Shown here: piece by piece, positions 5,416 to 10,928 of the stretch
Position numbering within the stretch: the first letter of the stretch is position 1
Layout of the letters: every line of letters begins with the position of its first letter
Assembly: GCA_012797575.1 (NCBI GenBank)
Contig: JAAZOW010000232.1
Span: forward strand, 1 to 11,222
Direction: 5' to 3'
Source: Methanomicrobiales archaeon
GTDB lineage: Archaea; Halobacteriota; Methanomicrobia; Methanomicrobiales; Methanoculleaceae
Length of the DNA: 11,222 nucleotides
The notes under the pieces: model-generated
Databases searched by the model: none
What the model was told of the DNA's origin: nothing
What the model saw: only the letters and a program-made list of their open reading frames with translations
Translations under genes and position numbers: made by a program

Positions 5416-5660
5416 ATGACCGAGGAGAAGACCGCCCGGGAGCTCGGTCTTACGAGACGAACCGGGACGTGAAGTAGATCTGCCGGACGCTCCGACGGAT
5501 GGAGGCGCAGGACGAAGAATTTGTGAGCCGGATCCGGGCGCTGGAGCGGCTCTCGGGCGGAGAAAGTGGGCGAGGAGCGGCGGCTCTCGACGGTGAGCGC
5601 CGGGACCGGCGGGGTCGTGGGTGGGGTGGCTGAGGGGCGATCGTGAGGTTGATGGGCGGG
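5416..5660 (+). pseudogene. Small coiled-coil protein remnant, copy B (most complete)
   Basis: ATG 5416 has GGAGGG at 5402-5407. It starts MTEEKTAREL; a two-base insertion (GGTCTT where copy A has an open LVY) sends it to a stop. The proper frame continues with ETNRDVK, then TAG where the expected residue is Trp, then ICRTLRRMEAQDEEF and SRIRALE. A further shift precedes RRLSTVSAGTGGVVGGV. Rebuilt, it is about 80 residues: charged start, coiled coil, Gly/Val-rich tail, possibly XhlA-like. Copy C shares the GGTCTT insertion. Confidence 0.5.
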
Positions 5661-5721
5661 GGTAGGACTACAACAGGCACCAGGAGGGCGTGGGTACCGT
5701 TATCCCTCTCCAACCTGACGA

Positions 5722-5737
5722 CCGGGGACGTCCCCGG
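5722..5737. repeat. Perfect 16-base palindrome
   Basis: CCGGGGACGTCCCCGG is a perfect palindrome directly beside the 3' side of the tRNA-like remnant on the minus strand. It could form a hairpin or bind a dimeric protein. No function is known. Confidence 0.5.
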
Positions 5738-5804
5738 GATCCAGATTTGAACCCGCGTTTGAACTCTTCCAAGCAGGCGAGATGACCACTTGGATACGTC
5801 GGTC
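5736..5804 (-). tRNA. Degenerate tRNA-like remnant, possibly tRNA-Ser (GGA)
   Basis: On the minus strand the order is an acceptor-like CCGACG, a TA pair, a D-arm-like AAGTGGTCA, an anticodon-arm-like GCCTGCTTGGA, then GCGGGTTCAAATC, which matches the T-arm B-box. The 3' half of the anticodon stem (an AAGCAGG) is missing, the T-stem pairs poorly, and the 3' acceptor strand is not found. It may be a tRNA gene piece carried or broken by integration. A chance match cannot be excluded. Confidence 0.35.
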
Positions 5805-5848
5805 AGTATTATCACCACAAAGGGAGATGCTATTCTATCGGTGAGATC

Positions 5849-6061
5849 ATGAGGACGTTCACGGCCGTGCTCTACAGGGAAGAAGATGTGTACATCGCGG
5901 AGTGCCCGGAGGTCGGCACCGTCAGCCAGGGTCGGACAGTAGAGGAGGCGGTAGCCAACCTCAAAGAGGCTACGGAGCTGTACTTAGAAGAATTCCCGCT
6001 GGAAGGCGGGCGAAGGCCGATCATCACGACGTTTGAGGTGACCGAGGGTGCCCGGGCTTAA
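5849..6061 (+). CDS. hicB: HicB-like antitoxin
   Basis: A 70-residue protein, MRTFTAVLYREEDVYIAECP, then EVGTVSQGRTVEEAVANLKE and ATELYLEE. This is the partial RNase H-like fold of HicB, with the ECPE-x-G-T-x-S-Q-G-x-T motif. There is no C-terminal HTH or RHH extension, as in the short HicB group. The start follows GGTGAG at about 5840-5845. Its last codons overlap the start of the HicA gene (6048), the common HicB-first order in archaea. The antitoxin frame is intact although HicA is broken. Confidence 0.85.
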   Translation: MRTFTAVLYREEDVYIAECPEVGTVSQGRTVEEAVANLKEATELYLEEFPLEGGRRPIITTFEVTEGARA

Positions 6062-6277
6062 GCCGGTATCGGGCGAGACCTTGATAAAGATACTCTCAAA
6101 ACAGTATGGATTCGTCGTCAGCGGGCAGACCGGGAGCTATGTGCGCATGTCAAAGGCGACACCCGGCGTAAGGTGGGGACAGTCGTCCCGCTGCACGGCG
6201 AACTGAAGATCGGCACACTCCGCGGAGTTCTGAAGTTGGCGAAGATCGATCCCGACGATTTTGCCCGGTATCTCTGA
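6048..6277 (+). pseudogene. hicA: HicA-like mRNA interferase, frameshifted and lacking the catalytic His
   Basis: From GTG 6048 the protein reads VPGLKPVSGETLIKILSKQY, then GFVVSGQTGSYVRMSKATPG. The rest of HicA (VGTVVPLHGELKIGTLRGVL, then KLAKIDPDDFARYL) is in another frame up to TGA 6275-6277, so an indel lies near 6160-6170. HicA toxins use a His in the GSH motif for RNA cleavage; here it is GSY (Tyr31). The toxin therefore carries two independent defects. It is followed by a YgiT gene after 12 bases. Confidence 0.8.
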
Positions 6278-6289
6278 AGAGGATGCGGA

Positions 6290-6535
6290 ATGATCCCGGA
6301 GAGGTGCACGTTCTGTAAAGGAACCCTGCACGAGGGAACGGCCGAACTCATTGCCCGGGTCGGGGACGAGATCATCGTCATCCGGGATGTCCCGGCACTC
6401 GTCTGCGACCGGTGCGGCGAGGCATACTACAGCGCGAAAGTTTCCCGGAAGATCGATGCCGCGATGAAAGATGTCCATAGCGGCAGGCTCTGCTGCCGGC
6501 CTCTCGCGGCAGGCGAGGTCGAACTCACGGGGTGA
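6290..6535 (+). CDS. YgiT-type zinc-finger antitoxin, copy 2
   Basis: An 81-residue protein differing from copy 1 at only about 9 positions (for example HEGTAELI for QEGKTEFM, and SAKVSRKIDAA for SAEVSQKIDAV). All four zinc Cys residues (C6, C9, C39, C42) are kept. A weak GAGGATG stretch lies before the ATG. It has no DUF4258 partner here and follows a HicA remnant, so it is an orphan in a second context. The near identity at DNA level extends beyond the gene into the spacer, which shows duplication of a longer segment. Confidence 0.85.
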   Translation: MIPERCTFCKGTLHEGTAELIARVGDEIIVIRDVPALVCDRCGEAYYSAKVSRKIDAAMKDVHSGRLCCRPLAAGEVELTG

Positions 6536-6588
6536 GGCCGGCAGACCCGCCGGGAGGCTCGGTGGCTTTCGGACCTGACACACCATCC

Positions 6589-6631
6589 TCCAGCCAGTCA
6601 CGGCTGGATGCGCAACGCTCCGCCCTTTTTT
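6589..6631 (+). terminator. Hairpin followed by a T-run after YgiT copy 2
   Basis: TCCAGCC (6589-6595) pairs with GGCTGGA (6602-6608), and a run of T residues follows at about 6626-6631. The hairpin differs in sequence from the one in copy A at the same place, but the position is kept. It plausibly ends YgiT transcription. Confidence 0.45.
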
Positions 6632-6700
6632 CTGCACACAACTCTTACGGTCAGCCTTTTTCTCTTCGGCGTCCTACTGTCCTCCAGGAAGGTTACCTGG

Positions 6701-6896
6701 ATGACCAACGAAAAGACCACCAGAGAGCTCGGTCTTGCGAGACGAACCGGGACGTGAAGTGGATCTGTAAGGCGCGATGCTCCATCAGGAGCGGAGCGGG
6801 AGCACCGTCAGGTGCGACTCGCTCGCGCGGATAAAGGCGCAGGACGAGGAGTTTGAGGTCCGGATCCGGGCGCTGGAGGGGTGGCGGGCGGAGAAG
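6701..6896 (+). pseudogene. Small coiled-coil protein remnant, copy C
   Basis: ATG 6701 follows the AGGAAGG tract at about 6686-6692. It starts MTNEKTTREL, then has the same GGTCTT insertion as copy B. The expected frame continues as ETNRDVKWICK, so the Trp that is a TAG in copy B is intact here. A divergent segment follows, then AQDEEFEVRIRALEGWRAEK. At about 6897 it joins the upstream bases of the epimerase gene. Confidence 0.5.
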
Positions 6897-7046
6897 GATA
6901 ATCTCTTCATACGCTATCGTCACCGGCGGGGCCGGCTCGGGCCTCAAACCTTGCGGAAACGTTGGCACAGCACCACGACGTCATCATCATCGATAACCTC
7001 GCCACCGGGTGAGGATCGAGCACCTCCTGGACCACCTCCAAGCCCA
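6897..7046 (+). pseudogene. Epimerase 5' fragment, copy C
   Basis: Contains CTCTTCAT (also directly before the ATG in copy D), then ATVTGG-like sequence, a broken GxxGxxG loop, and a VIIDNLATG motif followed at once by TGA. The broken loop (GGCCGGCTCGGGCCTC) and the TGAGGATCGAGCACCTCCT sequence after ACCGG also occur in copy D. About 45 codons remain. Confidence 0.65.
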
Positions 7047-7116
7047 GTAGCCTGGAGAGGAAGGCACCGGAATCAGATCGCGTAGGTTATCATAAGTTAC
7101 GGCAGAAGATGGATCG

Positions 7117-7586
7117 ATGAACCGCTACTGGCCCGGTATCCTCCCTGAACCCCCCGTCCGGATCCTCAACGATATGCGCTGTGTGTTGGCCAATAATCCG
7201 AACCGATCCGGCGACGTGCCCCTATATTACATATACCGCGACCTCGCCCTCACTGCAGAGGATCGCGCGCACCTCAACGGGCAGAACGCTCGGTTCGACA
7301 TCACCGTCATTCCACCAGGGACCGTGGGCGGGGAGTACGCCAAGACCAAAGGGCACTACCACCCGCTCAGCCCCTCGGGCCTCGATTAACCCGAGCTCTA
7401 TCAGGTGCTCGCCGGGGAAGCGCTCTACCTCCTCCAGCGAAGCGATCTCAGCGATATCGTCGCCGAGAAGGCGGGGGGGTTCGTCCTCATATCGCCCGGC
7501 TACGGGCAGTAAACCTGGGTAAGGAGAAGCCCATCTATGTAGAGGCTGTCTCCGGCCGGACCACCGGCACTTACCGATCACCTTAA
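7117..7586 (+). pseudogene. Archaeal cupin-type glucose-6-phosphate isomerase, broken
   Basis: Reads LTAEDRAHLNGQNARFDITV, then IPPGTVGGEYAKTKGHYHPL, the metal-binding cupin motif with the H-x-H and Glu expected for archaeal PGI (GPI family). A TAA at 7387-7389 interrupts SGLD/PELYQ, and the frame continues PELYQVLAGEALYLLQRSDL. It stops again at 7510-7512 (GYGQ in place of the usual GYGH). A shift leads to NLGKEKPIYVEAVSGR and the end. Archaeal PGI proteins are about 190 residues; about 155 codons remain, with two stops and at least one shift. The enzyme would interconvert glucose-6-P and fructose-6-P. Loss here implies a second copy elsewhere or dispensability. Confidence 0.85.
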
Positions 7587-7616
7587 GTGAGTTGTTGACT
7601 TTAAAGTAGTATACTT

Positions 7617-9050
7617 ATGATTCAACAATTCTTTGTAGACCGGGAACGTGAACTGCAGTTCCTCACCGATCGGTATCGTTCCCCGGTTCCGGAATGCCTG
7701 ATCCTGTATGGAAGGCGGCGCGTGGGCAAGACAACGCTCCTTGCCCTACTCCTGCAGACTGTCCCGGGCTTTTACTTCCTGGCCTCCGAAGAAGGGACAG
7801 CAAGGAATGTCCAGGATTTCTCCCACTATGCAGGGGAGTACCTGAACGATCCGGATTTCGAGCGGAGTAGATATCCCGACTGGGAGACCGTCATAAAGGC
7901 GCTGGTCAGGCACCGGAATTTCTCCCCTCCTCCGGGGAAGAAAGTGGTGATTGTCATCGATGAGTTCCCCTACCTCATCGCACGCGACCGGGCCACGCCT
8001 TCCGTCTTTCAGAAGGTGTGGGATACGGTGCTCTCCCTGGAGCCGGTGATGCTCGTCATATCGGGTTCATCGGTCAGCACGATGGAGACCGAGGTGCTGG
8101 GGTACACAAGCCCGCTCTACGGCAGAAGGACGGGGCAGTGGCAACTCGAGCCTCTCTCCTATCCCTACCTTCGCCGGTTCCTCCCCTACGACGAGGAGGA
8201 TCTCGTCATGACATGGTGCGTGATCGGTGGAGTTCCTGCCTATCTCCGCCTGTTTCGTCCCGACCGAACCTTCTGGGAGAACGTGGAGGAGCAGATTCTC
8301 CGCAAAGGTGCATACCTGTACTCTGAAGCCGAGATCCTGATGCAGTATGAGTTCCGCGAAGCAGGGAACTACATGGCAATTCTGCGCGCTCTCGCTGCGG
8401 GGTACACAACTCTGGGATCCGTCTGCCAGGAGACCGGGCTTGATAAGGGGCTGGTCTCCAAGTACCTTGCCGTCCTTTCACGCATGCACCTGATCAAGGA
8501 CGAGGTGCCGGTGACCGCCCATGCCGGCTACCGGAGAAGGCATTATCGGCTGGCCGATCCCTACCTCACGTTCTGGTTCCGTTTCGTGTATCCCCGGAGG
8601 GCAGAGACCGAGACGGGGCAGAGCGGGGAGGTGCTCGCCTCCATCCGGGAAGAGATCGCGCCGTATTGCGGAGAGATGTTCGAACAACTCTCTCTCGACC
8701 TCATTCGCAGGGGGATTCTGTTTGGCTCCTCGTATTCGCGGTTGGGACGGTGGTGGCAGAAGGAGACGGAGATCGATCTCGTAGGCCTGAATGAGGTCTC
8801 CGGGGATGCCCTCTTCTGTGAATGCAAGTGGTCCGCTCTCAACCGCCGCCAGGCTCGCGGCATCCTTGCGGCGCTCCGGGAGAAGGCCTGCAAGGTGCGA
8901 TGGCGAAACGAGAGCAGGAACGAACATTTTGCCCTGGTAGCAAAGAGCATAGAGGGCAAAGAAGATCTGAGAGAGGACGGGTACCTGGTCTTTGATCTGG
9001 AGGATATCGCCCGGCTTTCGCGGGAGTACCTGACTGGAACGGGCGGGTGA
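7617..9050 (+). CDS. Archaeal AAA ATPase with DUF234 nuclease-like C-terminal domain
   Basis: A 477-residue intact protein and the largest gene of the window. Walker A is G32-RRRVG-K38-T-T, Walker B is VVIVIDEFPYL (D115, E116), and a sensor-like ISGSSVS lies at 148-154. A winged-helix region is at about 255-300 (TLGSVCQETGLDKGLVSKYL). The C-terminal DUF234 domain (about 305-420) holds E385-I-D387 and E402-C-K404, matching a PD-(D/E)xK core. Such proteins are common in archaeal genomes; their role is unknown, though mobile-element or defence links are suspected. There is no Shine-Dalgarno, and an A/T-rich tract (TTTAAAGTAGTATACTT) directly precedes ATG 7617, so it may be leaderless. It stands alone, with decayed genes on both sides. 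Confidence 0.9.
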   Translation: MIQQFFVDRERELQFLTDRYRSPVPECLILYGRRRVGKTTLLALLLQTVPGFYFLASEEGTARNVQDFSHYAGEYLNDPDFERSRYPDWETVIKALVRHRNFSPPPGKKVVIVIDEFPYLIARDRATPSVFQKVWDTVLSLEPVMLVISGSSVSTMETEVLGYTSPLYGRRTGQWQLEPLSYPYLRRFLPYDEEDLVMTWCVIGGVPAYLRLFRPDRTFWENVEEQILRKGAYLYSEAEILMQYEFREAGNYMAILRALAAGYTTLGSVCQETGLDKGLVSKYLAVLSRMHLIKDEVPVTAHAGYRRRHYRLADPYLTFWFRFVYPRRAETETGQSGEVLASIREEIAPYCGEMFEQLSLDLIRRGILFGSSYSRLGRWWQKETEIDLVGLNEVSGDALFCECKWSALNRRQARGILAALREKACKVRWRNESRNEHFALVAKSIEGKEDLREDGYLVFDLEDIARLSREYLTGTGG

Positions 9051-9065
9051 GAGAGGGGATCTCTC
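9049..9065 (+). terminator. Short hairpin over the ATPase stop codon
   Basis: GAGAGA (9049-9054) pairs with TCTCTC (9060-9065) around GGGGA. No T-run follows, so it is a weak terminator candidate. Confidence 0.2.
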
Positions 9066-9119
9066 GCGCCGCAAGCCTCGCTTGAAGCGTTTCCACCCGG
9101 AGTTTGAGAACTTGGGCAG

Positions 9120-9239
9120 GAGTTCGAGCACCGCAGGGCGCGAGACGCGAACGAAAGCGAGCGGGAGAACCGCAAGGTGCGAGCGAAGGGGGGTTCGGTG
9201 GTGAGCGCCGGGGCCGGCGGGGTGGTGGCTGAGGGGTGA
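9120..9239 (+). pseudogene. Small coiled-coil protein remnant, copy D
   Basis: An open stretch without a start reads EFEHRRARDANESERENRKV, then RAKGGSVVSAGAGGVVAEG, and stops at 9237-9239. The SVVSAGAGGVV tail matches copy B (STVSAGTGGVV), and the bases after it (GAGGGG-TGATCGTGAGG) resemble those after copy B. The coiled-coil part differs, so this is either a more diverged paralogue or a 3' fragment. Confidence 0.45.
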
Positions 9240-9358
9240 TCGTGAGGGTGCTCAGGCATGCGGGTGAGGACGGCAGATGTCCTCGCAGACCCGTATCAAA
9301 CCCGGATGCCCGGGCTCAATTCAGAAAGCCCTAAACCGCCCCCCAACGTAAACTCTTC

Positions 9359-9756
9359 ATGCGCTCCATCATCACCGGCAGGGCCGGCTCGGGCCTCGAA
9401 CCTTGCAGACACGCTATCACGCGATCACGACGTCGTCATCATCGATAACCTCGCGACCGGATGAGGATCGAGCACCTCCTCGGTCATCCCCGGGTGACGT
9501 TCATCGAGGGGAGCATCACGGACCTTGATCTACTACGAGAGATCTTCCCCGGTGCGGCCGGCATCTTCGGCGGCCATCCGTGCCCCGGTTGGTGAAGGAC
9601 CTCCTCGCCTCGAACGAGGCGAACGTGACCGGCATGGTGAGTGTGCTCGTTGCGGCGAAGGACTGCGGGGTACCCACCGTGGTTGTCGCCTTGTCCTCCT
9701 CGGTCTACGGCGGTATTCCCGGCTCCGGGATCATGGCCGGTCCCGCTCAACGCTGA
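9359..9756 (+). pseudogene. NAD-dependent sugar-nucleotide epimerase fragment, copy D (longest)
   Basis: ATG 9359 gives MRSIITG, the true start of the family, then a two-base loss in the dinucleotide-binding loop. A second frame reads SNLADTLSRDHDVVIIDNLA, then TG and TGA. After the deletion the sequence continues HPRVTFIEGSITDLDLLREI, then VKDLLASNEANVTGMVSVLV and AAKDCGVPTVVVALSSSVYG. The SSSVYG stretch holds the catalytic Ser region, but the YxxxK and C-terminal half are absent. Several shifts make it non-functional. Confidence 0.8.
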
Positions 9757-9953
9757 TCGTGTAGTGGTGGTCCCAGGTCCGGCGGGCGGTGATCTCCTGG
9801 ATACGAGGCCGACGATCCCGGCCTTTGCGAGAGCTTTAAGGTTCTCATGACCGGTGATCTGCCCGATCGGAAGGCAGTTCTGCGGTGCCTCAGAACTCAC
9901 CACCACGTTTATCTGTTCTTCCCTCTACATCCTATTCATCAGGTGAACCGGTT
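9757..9953. other. No assigned gene; possible minus-strand fragment
   Basis: The minus strand from about 9897 to 9780 is open and protein-like (PQNCLPIGQITGHENLKALA, then KAGIVGLVSRRSPP), but I do not recognise it and there is no clear ribosome site. It may be the start of a further broken gene. TTTATCTG at 9908-9915 could be a TATA box for the plus-strand operon starting at 9954. Confidence 0.3.
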
Positions 9954-10214
9954 ATGTCCGATGTTACCATCAGGGTTCCCCGGGATATCGTCCAGGCGCT
10001 GCGGCTCCCCCCCGATGCTGTTCAGACCGAGTTGCAGCGAGAGCTTGCCGTGGCGCTCTACCAGCGGGGCATCCTCTCCTCCGGGAAGGCAGCTGCTCTT
10101 GCCAGGATGAACCGATGGGAGTGGGAGGAACTGCTCGGGGCACGGAAGATTCCTCGGCATTACTCCGATGAGGATCTCGACCTGGACATCGCCTATGCCG
10201 CTCGCGGTCAGTAA
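9954..10214 (+). CDS. UPF0175 family antitoxin
   Basis: An 86-residue protein MSDVTIRVPRDIVQALRLPP, then ELAVALYQRGILSSGKAAAL and ARMNRWEWEELLGARKIPRH. The ALYQRGILSSGKAAxLAxMxxWE(F/W)xExL stretch is the UPF0175 signature and an HTH-like DNA-binding segment. I chose ATG 9954 over the upstream ATG at 9885 because the family begins here and AGGTGA lies about 8 bases before it. These proteins pair with PIN-domain DUF3368 toxins and usually repress their own operon. It overlaps the next gene by 20 bases. Confidence 0.85.
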   Translation: MSDVTIRVPRDIVQALRLPPDAVQTELQRELAVALYQRGILSSGKAAALARMNRWEWEELLGARKIPRHYSDEDLDLDIAYAARGQ

Positions 10215-10686
10215 TTCTTCGCCACTGATTCATCTCTCCATGGTTGGGCGTATCAGCCTGCTCCGCCGCTTTTCATCGATCTGCATACCTCCTGCGGTCT
10301 GGCGGGAGGTCGTAGAACAGGGCGGCAGCCGCCCGGGGGCAACCGAGATCCGGGACGCCCGCGAGTCGGGGTGGCTGCGCGTGGTCGAGCCCTCCAACAT
10401 GGCTCTGGTGCGCCTGCTCGAGCAGGAGCTCCACGCGGGCGAAGCGGAAAGCATCGCCCTTGCTCTTGAGATCCGGCCCGATGTACTCCTTCTTGATGAA
10501 ACTGAGGCCCGCCGCGTAGCAGGGCTCTACGGCCTTCCGGTCACCGGTATCATTGGACTGCTGATCCAGGCGAAGCATGAAGGATTGATCTCTTCACTTG
10601 AGGAGGAGATGGACCGGCTGCGGGAGCAGGGGAACTTCTGGATCCAGGATGCACTCTACCGGCGCGTTCTTGAAGCGGATGAATAA
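10195..10686 (+). CDS. PIN-domain (DUF3368) VapC-like RNase toxin
   Basis: A 163-residue protein from ATG 10195, MPLAVSNSSPLIHLSMVGRI, then IPPAVWREVV and ELHAGEAESIALALEIRPDV, then LLLDETEARRVA. The acidic PIN residues visible are E38, E83/E85 and D101. The first PIN Asp is Asn here (N7 of VSNSSPL), a common variant in DUF3368 proteins, so it may not mean inactivity. A start further upstream (10168) would only add residues that overlap the antitoxin. No stop or shift is seen, so with UPF0175 this is an intact pair. Confidence 0.85.
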   Translation: MPLAVSNSSPLIHLSMVGRISLLRRFSSICIPPAVWREVVEQGGSRPGATEIRDARESGWLRVVEPSNMALVRLLEQELHAGEAESIALALEIRPDVLLLDETEARRVAGLYGLPVTGIIGLLIQAKHEGLISSLEEEMDRLREQGNFWIQDALYRRVLEADE

Positions 10687-10700
10687 GCAGAAATTTTCAG

Positions 10701-10914
10701 TCAGAAAGAGCAACCTGTTTCGTCGCATACGGCTGGAGCGGTGACGATCCGCGCCTGCATTCCTCACATCGTCGGCGTGAACCTGTTCTCCTGCATTGTG
10801 GCGCATTCGTCGAGGAGTGTGTTGTAGAGCCACCGGCAGGTGCGAGAGCGGCATGCAAGCGTGGGTTTCTACGGTTGCATCCGGATATACCCGATACTTG
10901 TAGGAGATAAGCAT
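10701..10914 (-). pseudogene. tnpB 5' remnant (IS605/IS1341-type)
   Basis: From ATG 10914 the minus strand reads MLISYKYRVYPDATVE, the standard TnpB N-terminus. After a shift near 10850 it reads SRTCRWLYNTLLDECATMQE, then NRFTPTM, a TGA, GMQARIVT, and CDETGCS. TCRWLYNxLL is a conserved TnpB N-terminal motif. About 70 codons of roughly 380 remain, with one shift and an internal stop. It lies just downstream of a separate TnpB C-terminal end in the same direction, so it belongs to another copy. Confidence 0.75.
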
Positions 10915-10928
10915 AGATAACAGAAGAA

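Larger units (their letters stand above)
6290..7046 (+). repeat. Composite cassette copy C
   Basis: Same order as copy A: complete YgiT, T-rich spacer, coiled-coil remnant, epimerase start. It shares the GGTCTT lesion of the coiled-coil gene with copy B, and two epimerase lesions with copy D. It ends near 7046, 70 bases before the isomerase remnant. Confidence 0.75.

Noticed and set aside
8478..9259. Overlapping minus-strand frames over the ATPase
   Set aside because: They are antisense to the intact ATPase, rich in Arg/Ser/Pro, and lack any motif.
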